Below are positions 14,164-27,940 of a stretch of DNA of 64,000 nt, one piece after another. The translations under genes and the position numbers were made by a program. Source of the stretch: Cymbidium sinense (lineage: Eukaryota; Streptophyta; Magnoliopsida; Asparagales; Orchidaceae); assembly GCA_021442155.1 (NCBI GenBank), contig CM038221.1:41983648-42047647 (forward strand), in the 5' to 3' direction. Below the pieces are notes generated by a model, which saw only the letters and a program-made list of their open reading frames with translations, was not told where the DNA came from and searched no databases. Position 1 is the first letter of the stretch. Each line of letters opens with the position of its first letter.

Positions 14164-15455
14164 TGAATCTATTGAACTCAAAATCCATAAGTTTTATTGG
14201 ATAAACTTTGCTCAAATTGAGTTTAATTGAAAAATATTAAACCCTAATTAAGCCTAAAATATTAATCTAATTAATTTGAAAGTTTCATTGAATGGAATTG
14301 AAGTCAAAACACACCTATTATAAAAATTTCAATGGTGACTGTAAAATGGATTAAAAGATATGAAATTTCTAAGTTAAAACATTTAATTCAATAAAAATAA
14401 TTAATTTTAATTTAAGAAAGTTAAATAAAATTAAAAATAACTTAGAGCGTCATGAATAACATCGATAAATCTTGAGGAAATATCAAAGCCTTTTGAATTT
14501 CATTAAATCATAAAACCATCAATTTGTGGCTTAATTACTCTTAATTAATCAACTTAATCATACTAATCTTCAAAAAAATCATAATAAAGTAGCCACTAAG
14601 CTTTAAAGAAAACAAATACTCATCTATGGATTCATATTTCAGAAACAAATTCAATAACAATAAAAGCCCAAATTTATGTAGAATAATTTTAGAATAATTT
14701 AGGCTTCTAATGAAAATAATCAAGCCTTAATTACACTCAAAATAATGATTTAATTGACTTGAAACTTTTAAAAAATTAAATTAATGTTAGAACCTACCTA
14801 ACAAACATTTTTAAGAATTATTGATCAATGAATTAAAAGTTACAAAATTTATAAGTATAGGGCCTAAATTAATCCAATAATTAAAATCAAATTAAGGAAA
14901 TCAAGGAACACTTAAAATAGCCTTTAAACATCATAATTAATATAAAAAAATCTAACAAAAAATTTCTAAGCCCTTTGAATTTGTTAAAATCTCAAAATCA
15001 TATACTTAAAATTAAATAAATCATTAAAATATAAATTAATTTAAAAAATATATATATAATAAACAAAAATTATGAATAAATTAAGATTTAAACTCTGACT
15101 AATTATACTTCAAATTAGATCAAAAAAATATAATTTATTGTCAATTTGAACCAAACTCAACTTAATAGACATAACTAATCATTAATTGGGATTTAGTTAA
15201 ATTAATTATGTGAAACTAAAATTAGCTATCAATTAAATTCCAAATTTAATTAAATAGATCTAAATCATCAAATTCTTGATTGGATTATTAATCAAAATTA
15301 ATCATACAAGGCCAAATTAAACTAAATTTGAATTAAAGTTGACTAGTTTAAATCGTAATTAGTTAATTAAGATATATAATAATCAATGATTAAAACCACA
15401 ACTAAGTTAATCATATTTTATTTATTTAATCAATAATTGATCATTAAATTAAATC
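14164..15455. other. AATT-rich non-coding stretch
   Basis: Almost pure A/T sequence built from TTAATT-like words with no ORF above about 60 codons. It resembles the AATT-rich section of family X (for example AACCCTAATTAAGCCTAAAA near 14240) and is probably a diverged fragment. I see no gene, RNA or regulatory site in it. Confidence 0.4.
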
Positions 15456-17290
15456 TATAAGAAATTTATTTGAAATACCATGCAGGTCTTGGGATAAATA
15501 TATTATCTCAAAAAATAAATATATTACTCTATAATGGGTTCAATTACTTAATAAGGAATCCTAAGGCTAATTGGTCTTCAATGTACCAAAGATTCTTCCC
15601 CTGAACTATATGGAGAGGTAGAACATGGTTTATTTTATTGCAGGATTTGCAGTACACTATAAGGCCAAGCCTTTATAGTTAATTACATCTTAGAAGGAAA
15701 ATAAATCCTCATAAAAATACTCTAGATTAAAGAAATTAACTTCATCTCTATGAATTATAAATTTTGTATTAAAAGGATAGTTAATTTAGAAATTTAAGAG
15801 GGAATGCTTCAAAGAGAGAAGAGTTCTTTTTGGAAGTCAAATGGGATTAAGTAGGAAATGCTTTTGGATACTGAGAAACCCATTAAACATTTCAACTATC
15901 CTATTATTGGGCTTTATATTTTTGATATTGAGATTATTGAAGTTTTGAGTTGATATTTTATTAAAAATCTAGAGCTTAGATTCTAACAGCACAAGATATG
16001 AAAATATCTAGTAATTGAAGACTTGATCTAATAGGATGCTTCAAAACTTAAGTCTAAAAATGCTTCTGACATAAGTCAAAAACCCAACCTATTCTAATTT
16101 TATGAATTTGGGAATTATTAATTCATTTTATTATTTGAGAAAATAAACTTATCTCAACTCTTCTGAACTTACTTCTTGTCTAAAAGGGTTATCAACTAAC
16201 ATCACCTAAGCGATTTCAAATCATGTAGGCTAGTCTTCCGTAAGTGTAACATGGTTGGGCTATTATGTTTAGAAAATAAAGCCAAAAGCTTAAACTCACT
16301 CCTTAAGAAACTATATCATGTGTGTTATGTATTCCATGACTTAAACTAATGTAATAAAATTTATAATTCTTTATTTCATTTTAACTCAACAATTTTAGAC
16401 TCAGGCTTGGGAGGATTCATGTATAAATACATGATGAAGATTGGTTATAGACCAAATCATAGATAAAGGGTGTTTTGCATTATAAAGGATTGCACTTACA
16501 GGCCAAGTTTATCTCTTATCATGCAATAATAGAGACCCTCTATATACAAGAGTGAAATAATATGTATACATGATATTGAAATATACAACCATTTAGCTAA
16601 GCTGTTATAAAATCTTATATTTCTTGATTAAAATTATAAGCTTTAAAGTGAGGTTATGAGTTAATTAATTAAAATTATTAATTGAGGTAGAAAATTTAGT
16701 TTTCCCAAGAGTCTAATGCATCCAACCTTCATCAAAAAAACACATCAATCATAGATATAACCTTATAAAAAATATGTTGTTTTATTACGCACTCCAAAAC
16801 AAATAAAGCCAAATTTAAATAAATAAAACATGCCAGTGCGGTCGATTGCTGCTATACATCTCGAGAAAAAAAATGGGCAGTCGAGCTCTGCCCTTATACA
16901 GCCTAGCCTAGAACTAAAAGTTTAATCTATAGGGTCTTTATTGAATTCAGGATCATCGCCTTCTTCAGAGATCTATTTAGGCTCCCGGGGATTGTCAAAT
17001 TGCTTCAAACAGCTCCTATTAATCCTAAATCTTATAGATCCTAACCTAATTCTAAGCTCAAATTATATTTTAAAATTCCAAAATAAAATTCTATGCCCTA
17101 CAAAATAGACGATTAGAAAAAAAAATAACACACCAACAGTTTATATTTTAAACATACGGACTTAACATCAGTGATTGTCAAGCCCACCTATCCTATTAGG
17201 CTATACTTAGGGACTTAAGTAGCACCTGCAAGCAAATAATATTTATTTTGTATTTATTACAGCGGTCCCTTAAAGCACATCCCCTTATAG
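15456..17290 (-). mobile_element. Reverse family X 3' block, third 1.8-kb copy
   Basis: It begins ATACCATGCAGGTCTTGGG (near 15476) as the reverse blocks at 4.29 and 6.1 kb do. It carries GCCCTTATACAGCC (16891-16904), the reverse of the TATAAGGG motif, and ends in the AAGCCCACCTATCC / CTTAGGGACTTAAGTAGCAC region (17190-17230). It flows without a break into the tandem array that repeats its last part. Confidence 0.6.
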
Positions 17291-20200
17291 AAAATAGTGT
17301 TAGCCTAAAAAGAATGCTCTAACATCCATACTAGCGAGCAAACAATCGTAGCCATCCAGTATAAGATAGTACACCACAAAATAAGAAAAAGTATTACATC
17401 ATAATCAATACATCGATCTAACCTAATTGTAGGGTCAGTGACCTAGTATTCTAGTGTGTGAAAAGAAGGCTTATGTGTCAAGTCTGTTTTAGGCTTTGTT
17501 TCATTCTAAGTTTGATTTGAAAACATAGTTTGTATAATTTTATCACTAGCTCATTTTGATTTAAATAATTTAATTAATATTAGATTTTATTCCAATTTTA
17601 GGTTTATTTTTATGTTTAAGTTGAATTTAGATTTTAAAGAATGATGTATATAACAAATTCTATTGTGAATGAAACTAAATCTATTCAATATCCTGATCCT
17701 AATATAATGAAATTTCTACACTAAGGCAAAAATTTATTTTAAGGGTCAAACTAAGAACCTAAGTAGCTTAATTAACCCTTTTAAATTTATTGGATTGATT
17801 TAATTGAGCTTAAATTTGTTATTTTTTTATTTAGTTAAATATTAAAGTTGTTTAACTTATTTGATTTTGATCATTGATATTGATTATAGATTTATTTAGT
17901 ATTAGTTTGGTTTATTTGTAATAATTTGATTTATGTTAAATTATTTATATTTAATTCATTTCTTTAAGTTTCACTTTAAAGATTTAATTTCATATGATTT
18001 GTACTAAATCATTTCAATGTTACTTAAATTCAATGATTTCATCTTTTCATTGTAGTATAGTTTGAATTAATTATTATATGATTTGATTGAAGCTTAATGT
18101 AATTTTTTTAATTCCATTTAAGAGTTTGATCATTTGTTAAGGTTAATAATTTTGATTTATATGTTGATTACTATAACTTGATGATTGTTTAATTTTATTT
18201 AATTTAATCTTTTATTTTAGTTTAACTAGTTTAAAATTTGATTTTGTAATTTTAGTTTAAAACTCGATTGATTTATATTATTATTATTAGTTTAGTTGAT
18301 ATAACCAATCAATTATAAAGGTTTAATTAATTTAATCAACATCCATTTCATAATTGGCACTTTATTAAGTTTTATTTTAGATTTATTAGATTCATGAAGT
18401 TAAGTGGTTCATGATGGTATTATTTGAGCTTCATAGTCCTATATCCTGATCAAGTTTAATTAGTTTAATTGATTAATTATTTAGCTTAATATTGATTTGA
18501 AGAAGGTTTTGTAATTTGTTATTTAGTTAAATTTCATATGGCTAAAGTTTTGTTTCAATATTATTTGAACATTAATCCTGACTCAAGAAACTTATAGAGA
18601 TGAAACAATTAGGGTATCAAACCTAAACTAGGTTTGATACCCTAATTGTCAAATAGGCCTTCGGGGATCCCCTTAGGGATCTCCTTAGGCTCTCAGGGAT
18701 TGTCAAATAGGTACAACTAGCTCCTACAAATTATTTGTTTCAATATTTCTTCATGGACCTCTTTAGGCTCCCAGGGATTGTCAAATAAGTACAATTAGCT
18801 CCTATTAATCCTAATCTCATATATCCTGACCTAATTTTAAGCTCAAATTATATTTGAAAATTCTAAAATAAAATTCTATACCTTACAAAATAGACGATAT
18901 GAAAAACATACAACACACAAATAGTTTATGTTTCAAACATACGGACTTAACATCAGTGATTGTCAAGCCCACCTATCCTATTGGACTATACTTAGAGACT
19001 TAAGTAGCACCTTCAAGCAAATAATATTTATTTTATATTTATTACAGCGATCCCTTTAAGCATAACCCCTTATAGAAAATAGTGTTAGCTTAAAAAGAAT
19101 GCTCTAACATCCAGACTAGCGAGCAAAGATTCATAGCCATCCAGTCTAAGATAGTACACCATAAAATAAGAAAAAAGTATCACAATCAATACATCGATCT
19201 AACCTAATTCTAGGGTCGGTGAGCTAGTATTCTAGTGTGCGAAAAGAAGGCTTGTGTGGCAAGTTTGTTTTAGGCTTTATTTCATTCTAAGTTTAATTTG
19301 AAATTATAGTTTGTTTAATTTTATCATTAAATGATTTTGATTTAAATAATTTAATTGATATTGGATTTTATTCCAATTGTAGGTTTATTTTTATGTTGAA
19401 GTTGAATTTATATTTTAAAGAATGATGAATATAACAAATTCTACAATGAACAAAACCAAATCTATTCAACATCCTCATCTTAATATAATGAAATTTTTAC
19501 CCTGAGTTGAAAATTTATTTTAAAGGTTAAACTAAGAATCTAAGTAGCTTAATTAACCATTTTAAATTTATTGGGATGATTTAATTGAGTTTAATTTTGT
19601 TATTATTTGATTTAGTTAAAGATTAGAGTTGTTTAACTTTATATGGTTTTGATCATTGATATTGATTATAAATTTGTTTAGCATTAGTTTGGTTTAATTG
19701 TAGCAATTCAATTAATGTTTAATTTTTAATATTTAATTCATTTCTTTAAGTTTCACTTTAAAGATTTAATTTCATATGATTTGTACTAAATCATATCAAT
19801 GTTACTTAAATTCAATGATTTCATCTTTTCATTTGAGTATAGTTTGAATTAATTAATATATGCTTTGATTGAAGCTTAATGTAATTTTTGTAAATTCCAT
19901 TTAAGAGTTTGATCATTTGTTAAGGTTAATAATTTTGATTTATATGTTGATTACTATAACTTGATGATTGTTTAATTCTATTTAATATAATCTTTTATTT
20001 TAGTTTAACTGGTTTAAAATTTGAATTTGTAATTTTAATTTAAAACTTGATTGATTTATATTATTATTATTTGTTTTGTTGATATAACTAATCAATTATT
20101 AAGGTTTAATTAATTTAATCAACATTCATTTCATATTTGTCACTTTATTAAGTTTCATTTTAGATTTATTTGATTCATGAAGTTAAGTGGTTCATGATGA

Positions 20201-22412
20201 TATTATTTGAGCTTCATAGTTCTGATCAAGTTTAATTAGTTTATTTAATTATTTATTTAGCTTAATATTAATTTGAAGAAGGTTTTGTAATTTGTTATTT
20301 AGTTAAATTTCATATGGCTAAAGTTTTGTTTCAATATTATTTGAATATTAATCCTGACTCAAGAAACTTATAGAGATGAAACAATTATGGTATCAAACCT
20401 AAACTAGGTCTGATACCCTAATTATAAAATAGGCTCCTGGGGATCTCCTTAGGGATCTCCTTAGGCTCTCGAGGATTGTCAAATAGGTACAACTAGCTCC
20501 CACTAATTATTTGTTTCAATATTTCTTCATGGATCTCCTTAGGCTCCCGGGGATTGTCAAATAGGTACAACTAGCTCTTATTAATCCTAAATCTCATAGA
20601 TCGTGACCTAATTCTAAGCTCAAATTTTATTTTAAAATTTCAAAAATAAAATTCTATACTCTTCAAAACAGAAGATAGGAAAAACATACAACACACCAAT
20701 AGTTTATATATTCAAACATACGGACTTAACATCAGTGATTGTCAAGCCCACCTATCCTATTAGGCTATACTTAGGGACTTAAGTAGCACATGCAAGCAAA
20801 TAATATTTATTTTATATTTATTACAGCAGTCCCTTTAAGCACAGCCCCTTACAGAAAATAGTGTTAGCTTAAAAAGAATGCTCTAACAGCTAGAATAGCG
20901 AGCAAACAATTATGACAATCTAGTCTAAGATATTACACCACAAAATAAGAAAAAGTATCACATCACAATCAATCCATCAATCTAACCTAATTATAGGGTC
21001 AGTGACATAGTATTCTAGTGTGTGAACAGAAGGCTTGTGTGGCAAGTCTATTTTAGGTTTTATTTCATTCTAAGTTTGATTTGAAATTATAGTTTGTTTA
21101 ATTTTATCATTTTGATTTAAATAATTTAATTGATATTAGATTTTATTCCAATTTTAGGTTTATTTTTATGTTGAAGTTGAATTTAGATTTTAAAGAATGA
21201 TGAATATAACAAATTCTGTTTTGAACCGAAACCAAATCTATTCAACATCCTGATCCTAATATAATGAAATTTTTACCCTGAGGTGAAAATTTATTTTAAG
21301 GGTTAAACTAAAAACATAAGTAGCTTAATTAACCCTTTTAAATTTATTGGAATGATTTAATTGAGTTTAAATTTGTTATTATTTGATTTAGTTAAAGATT
21401 AGTGTTGTTTAACTTTATACGGTTTTGATCATTGATATTGATTATAGATTTTTTTAGTATTAGTTTGGTTTAATTGTAATAATTTGATTAATGTTAAATT
21501 TTTTTATATTTAATTCATTTCCTTAAGTTTCACTTTAAAGATTTAATTTCATATGATTTGTACTAAATCATTTCAATGTTACTTAAATTCAATGATTTCA
21601 TCTTTTCCTTTGAGTATAGTTTGAATTAATTAATATATGATTTGATTGAAGCTTAATGTAAGTTTTTTTAATTTCATTTAAGAGTTTGATCAATTGTTAA
21701 GGTTAATAATTTTGATTTATATGTTGATTACTATAACTTGATTATTGTTTAATTTTATTTAATTTAATCTTTTATTTTAGTTTAATTGGTTTGAAATTTG
21801 ATTTTGTATTTTTAATTTAAAACTCGATTGATTTATATTATTATTATTAGTTTAGTTGATATAAACAATCAATTATAAAGGTTTAATTAATTTAATCAAC
21901 ATTCATTTCATATTTGTCACTTTATTAAGTTTTATTTTAGATTTATTAGGTTCATGATGATATTATTTGAGCTTCATAGTCCAATATCCTGATCAAGTTT
22001 AATTAGTTTAATTGATTAATTATTTAGCTTAATATTGATTTGAAGAAGGTTTTGTGATTTATTATTTAGTTAAATTTCATATGGCTAAAGTTTTGTTTCA
22101 ATATTATTTGAACATTAATCCTGACTCAAGAAACTTATAGAGATGAAATAATTAGGGTATCAAACCTAAACTAGGTTTGATACCCTAATTATCAAATAGG
22201 CTCCTGGGGATCTCCTTAGGGATCTCCTTACACTCCTAGGGATTGCCAAATAGGTCAAATAAATACAACTAGCTCCTATTAATCCTAAATCTCATAGATC
22301 ATGGCCTAATTATAAACTCAAATTATATTTTAAAATTCCAAAATAAAATTTTATACCATACAAAATAGACGATAGGAAAAACATACAACACACCAACAGT
22401 TTATATTTCAAA
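16970..22412. repeat. Tandem array of a ~1.77-kb unit, with a 43-bp palindrome at each unit junction
   Basis: GACTTAACATCAGTGATTGT recurs near 17160, 18945 and 20720, and again at 30574 beyond the inserted element. The marker palindrome recurs at 18606, 20382 and 22149 (spacings 1776 and 1767). Each unit contains reverse family X 3'-block sequence, an AGCGAGCAAA stretch, and an AATT-rich half ending CTGACTCAAGAAACTTA. An internal GGCTC-GGGATTGTCAAATA duplication is present in units 2 and 3. Unit identity is high, so amplification is younger than most of the window. Non-coding. Confidence 0.85.
18606..18648. repeat. Perfect 20-bp inverted repeat with 3-base centre (cruciform-capable)
   Basis: CAATTAGGGTATCAAACCTA at 18606-18625, centre AAC, and its exact reverse complement at 18629-18648. 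It sits at the junction of tandem units. Copies at 20382-20424 (two changes) and 22149-22191 (arms still pair). Only the left arm is present at 31363-31382. Confidence 0.95.
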
Positions 22413-25400
22413 CATACTGTTGACCTCACTTTTGGAGTGGGCTCTCAACTTCTTTATCACAGATCTAGGACTCTTGTAAACACTAAGAGTTCCTTAGTCT
22501 TAAGACACTTCTAGTGATTAGGTGAACACTTAACCTAATCCTAGAGACTTAGAAGAGTTAGCCATAAGAATGAGTTGTGCCTTAGAGATTTAGAAGGACT
22601 TGCCTACCCTATAACATAAACCTAATCCTTGCTTCCTTCTTTTGAACCAAACCTCAAATTCAAATCCAAATTCCAAAATAAAATCCAACTTCTAATGACT
22701 GAAATCCAAGATTAAATTCAAACTCCAAACCCGTTCCTACGCCCTTTGATTTTATCTTATGGACTTGGCCTTGGCCAAATCCTAACCAACCTCAACTCAA
22801 TTAATTTTCTCAAACAACCAATTTGATCCTTTAATCATCTATCAAATTCCAAATCCAAATTTGAATCCAATGATTGAAACCCATGACTAAATTCAAATCT
22901 CCAAATTCCTTTTCTAAGTCGTATAAACCACCTGCATATGCTTAGCCAAAACTTCCTTTAAACCAAATTGAATTTAGTTGATTTCTTTATAAATCAACCA
23001 TTCCTTCATTTATACATACAAATATAAATGAAATCTAAACTCAAACTATCACAATCAATTCAAACTTAATCAAACCAAATCAAGACCTTTCTCCATAAGC
23101 TTAACCAAATCTCAATCCAAATCAAATCAAATTCAATTGATTTCTTTATACATCAATCATTGCTTCATTTATACTCACAAATATAAATCAAACCCACCCT
23201 TCAATGACCAAAAATAAATCAAATCAAATCAATTCTCTACTTAAGCCCTTTTTGACCTACATCCCTTAACTTGGTCAAATTTGCTTCCAAATCACTCCAA
23301 ACTCAAGTGATTTTCTCATAACTTATTTATATCTATATTTATATTCACAAATATAAATGAAATATAAATTCAAATGGACCAAACCAAATCAAGATCAAAT
23401 CAAATTCCTTATTTTAGCATTTTTAGCCAAATTCTTGAACTTGGCTAAATGATATCTAAATCAACTCAAAACCCGTGGATTTCTTCATCATTTAATCATT
23501 GATTCAAATATAAATACAAATTACAATTATCAAACCAAATTGAAGTCATCCCAAGCCAAATCCATGTCGACCCTTTTGACTTGAAGATTATCATATGAAC
23601 AGAAACACATATGGCTATAAACCACTTTTAATTGGATTTATATTTCCATTCTAAGTCCATATGTGAGTTCAACTAAACTTGAATCAAGCCTTGACCAAGC
23701 CAATTGACCCATCTAGATCAACTTGACCCAAAGTGACCTAAGAGGTCCTTTTGAGCCAAGTTCTAATCCAACCCGAATTGGATTTAATCAAGCATACCTA
23801 AACCTTCAATCATGACCAACAATCATCCTAGGGTGATCAATTACATTGAATTGGGTCAAACCAAGTCAAACTTAGCCTTTGACCAAGTCAACATTTAACC
23901 TAAATGAAACCCAAACTAGCCAAAATCTATCATATACCAAACTGATTAAAACCATTGACTCAAACCTATTCATAATCAATGATTGAACATGACCAAACCA
24001 TCAATTAAGCCAAACCAAGTCCAATTGGCCATTTGACCTAAGTTCACCCAAATTGGTCTAAAAGGCTAAAATAGGTCAAATCATGATTTGATCCAAATTG
24101 ATTGCAACTAATGGCTCAAGTTCATTCCAAATCACTTATTGCACTTGACCAAAGCCATAATTGAGCCCAAGTTGACCAATTGGTCAACGTGACCAACCTA
24201 ACCTAAATTGACCTAAAGGGTCAAATTGGCCAAAATTCAAATTAAATCTAAATTAAATCAAACCAAAGCCTACAATCATTTTCAATTGACCAATTGAACT
24301 TGACTCAACACTTAACCCAACCCAATTTGGTCAAATTGATCAACTTGACTAATTTGACCCTTTTGAACCTAAATGAGTCAAATTTGAACCTAGGTCAAAC
24401 CAACTCAAACCAATTGAACCAAAACATCCCAAATCATCATATGAATCTAACCCAAGCCTTGGATTGACCCAATTTGACCAATTAGTAAACCCAACCCAAC
24501 AAATCCCAAATTAAACCCATTTGACCAATCTAAGCCAAACAACTCAAATCCAATTTATGAAACCTTGTGGGCTGATCTAACTCAACTTAAACTCACCCTT
24601 GGTCAACCCAAAATCTCCCCAAAAGCCAAGTGGGCCCCATCCAAGGGGATTAGCCATCAAACCATGAGATTTAAGCTTCAAAACCAATGGGTCCAAGCCA
24701 TGTCAACTATCCCATCCCCATGGCAGCCCCTTAGCACTCAATAGAACCTTCTCCTAGCCCATCTAGCCCACCTAACCCACCCTAGGTTGGTCATGGACCT
24801 TTAGGAGGTGAGTTGACTCACCTCCAACTCAAACCGAGCACCCCATGGATCCAAGATTTGCAACCCTTGCATAATGGATCCATGGCATCCTCCCATCCCT
24901 GGTGTGCCACCTGGACTTGATGGAGACAAGTCCGGCGGACAAGACAAACTTGCATGTGCACGCTACTCCATCCTTTTGTGAGGGTATCTCAAACATAATT
25001 TGGAATGCATTTGAAAGCTTTGAGTCCCTAAGGCATTTTCAAAACCTCCTAGAGTGATTCCAAGCTTTCCCGAGCATTCCAAAATTTGAATTTCTTATTC
25101 CCGTGCAAGGCTAAAATTGGGGAGGACAATCTCGATCCAAACTCCCTTGTTTTACAATCAAACTCAAATTCCTCTTACCCACACTCCCGTCACACTCCGT
25201 CGAAGCCAAACAAGCCATTTCCCAAGCTCCCAAGTGGTCGGAGGTGCGACTTCAATCGAAGTTGAGGTTCCTACGCGCATGAGGTAGTCGATCGAGCATT
25301 CCACACCAAATCAAGCCCGAATTTCTTCAACATGGCTTCATCTCTACTAGACGAAGCTACCTCCGTCGATCCCGACCGTCGATCTTAGATTCGATAAGGT

Positions 25401-27582
25401 AATTCCTCAAAACTATATCTATAGAGAAATCGTGCTTGGTCTCTTTCAAAAAGAATTTGAATCCCATGTGAATTGGACTGTTGGGTGTGTATTCCCCCTC
25501 CTTCTAAAGGTGTGGGATGAGTTTGATCCCAATCTAAGCTCCGATGAGCTCGAATTAAATGGGGAAAGACGGATGGTGCCCGTCTTTCACCGCTCACGAA
25601 GGAGGAAGATCATATAATGTATGTTCCATGTGATTGGAATGGACGGCTGTGATTAGATCACGGTAGATCCCCACTATTTTCTCCTTTAACTCGCGAATCA
25701 AATCATTGCCATTCGATCTTAGATCGAACGGCCCATGAGAAATTGCACCTGTCGTTGGTTGAGTCAGCACGTGGATGTGATAACTTTAATAACCAATCCC
25801 ATCGCACCACGAGGAAAGTGCACCGCATTAGCTGTCATGTGGCCCGATGGGATTAGGGATGTAATTAAGGCTAATTAATTATTTTTAAGCCTAAAATTTC
25901 TAAAATTCATAACAAGTTATAAAAAAAATTCAAAAAAAATATAAACTTTGGCTCATTTTAAAGGTATTTCATAGTAGAATCTAGGAAGATTATTATTAAT
26001 TGACTTTGAATAGTGATTTTGGTTTAATTAGAAACCTAATTAGCTTAATTACCCATTAATTAAGCATCCAATTAATATCATTATTTTGTGGATGTCTAGG
26101 GGGATGACCTCTACCTCCCCTATTTTTTGAAATTTTGTTGGTTGATTAATTAGAAAAATTAATTGATTAAATCTTAATCACTCTTTTAATTAAATTAGTG
26201 ATAATTAATGAATGAATAATAATTTAATTAATTATTTAAGCCTAATTACCTCTATGGAACAGTAAGGAAAATTAGGGAGTGTAATTTGAATATTTTTCTT
26301 AATTTATTTTCTAGATTTTCTTCACTTTCTAAAATTAAATTAATAAATGATTAATGAGGTAATTAATTGCTTAATTAATTAATTAATTTTTAAGATAAAA
26401 ATCAGAGCTTAATTAAGTGTTTAAAATGACTTAGGAATTAAGGATTGAAGTCTTATCCTTGATCCCTCTCCCTAAATATATTTCATCATTCTAATCAAAA
26501 TATAATCAAAGAATTCAATCAACTAATTAATAAGCTTAATTTAACTCAATCTAAAATCCACTTCACACCTAAGCAACCTTTAATTGATCTTGGATAGCTA
26601 TTTGGGTGTTCAATAACCCAAGGTGAGAGATAATGAAATTATGGTTAGCTCACATGAGTGAGAAAACCATAAAAGTAGTTAAGTAAGATACCTTAAGCCT
26701 AATTAACTATTAATCATGAGCCAATTACATTAGGCCCCTTTCATTTCTTATGAGCATTACAAATTTACTTTTCATATGGTTGCATATCATATTGGCTTAT
26801 TTTTAATTAGTTAATTAACTTAAGGTGATATAGGTAAGGGTTAATTAATTCACTTAATTCATACCTTAACTTAATTAAAATATAAAATTAACCTAAATAT
26901 TGTTCATTAAACCAAATTAATTCACACATGGGGAAGTGGATTAGGATTAGCAAATCTCTTTCATATTTTATAAATCAAATCAAACTCAAAGTTAAAAATG
27001 TATTTAAAGAATTTTGGTTTATTTTAAATAACCTTATTTAATATGATTATCCTTAGGAATTAATTGGGATGAATGAGATCATGTGCTTACATTCCTTTAT
27101 TTCTTTCAATCATGTTAAATATTGCTTGCCATGTGAAATCACGCATTCATTTCTTTAAAATTAATTAAATGAAATGGCTTCTTCTATGTCAAATTGCATG
27201 TGTTGACTTAAATTAAAAATAGGTGTGGCTATTATTACTATTAAATCAAAAGCTATTTTTAAAAGCCATAAATCAATTATAATATATGAAGTGATGTTAG
27301 TTACAAGTATCTATAAGTTTGCATGTGTTTATAATATAAGGTATATAATATGCAGTTTTCTTTCTTTACCTTACATGGATTTGCATGGGATTTATAAATG
27401 TATAATTCATTTGAAAAGAACACAACATTTGTTTAGATCTATTCCTAGGTATCCCCATGTTACAACTTAGGAAGAATTTCATATCAGATATGTAAATCAT
27501 GCAATTAAATCAAATGTGACCTCATGCATGGCTTCTCATTCGTGTGGTTCTTTTTGTACATTCATATGTATATAAGAAAAGT

Positions 27583-27940
27583 GGTATATTACTCTGAACA
27601 TCCCAGGGTTACGAGACTTTAAGTAGCCCTAAGTAAGTTTTGTACCTTACGCCCCTACTGTAGAACAATGATGCCATACTCACTTAAAACTCTTATACAT
27701 ATGAATGTGTGATATAACCATTGAATAAGAAACGTGAATCAAGTAAATCAAAAATTTAATTTTTGCATGGGTTTTTCCTATTCTTATAATCACTTATACA
27801 TCTACATATATCTAAAAAAAGTGATATATTAGTCTGGGCATCCCGGGGCTGTGAGGCTTTAAGTAGCCTTAAATAGGTCTTGTACTTTATGCCCCTGGTA
27901 TAGAATAATGGCACCGTACTCACTTAAAGCTTTTATACAT
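27583..27940 (+). repeat. Paired ~240-bp repeat of family X (GGCATCCC...AAGTAGCC)
   Basis: Two copies, with CTGAACATCCC at about 27594 and CTGGGCATCCC at about 27834. Each is followed about 20 bases on by CTTTAAGTAGCC, then TTGTAC, GCCCCT and ACTCACTTAAA. The same pair occurs at about 11181/11440 and 63649/63892, with a diverged single at 42261, always between the AATT-rich section and the 3' block. Confidence 0.75.

Noticed and set aside
25385..25617. Overlapping + and - frames in the GC-richer section of family X as a gene
   Set aside because: Short, no similarity to known proteins, and not kept in the equivalent sections at 9.5-10.1, 35.2-36.0 and 61.2-62.3 kb.
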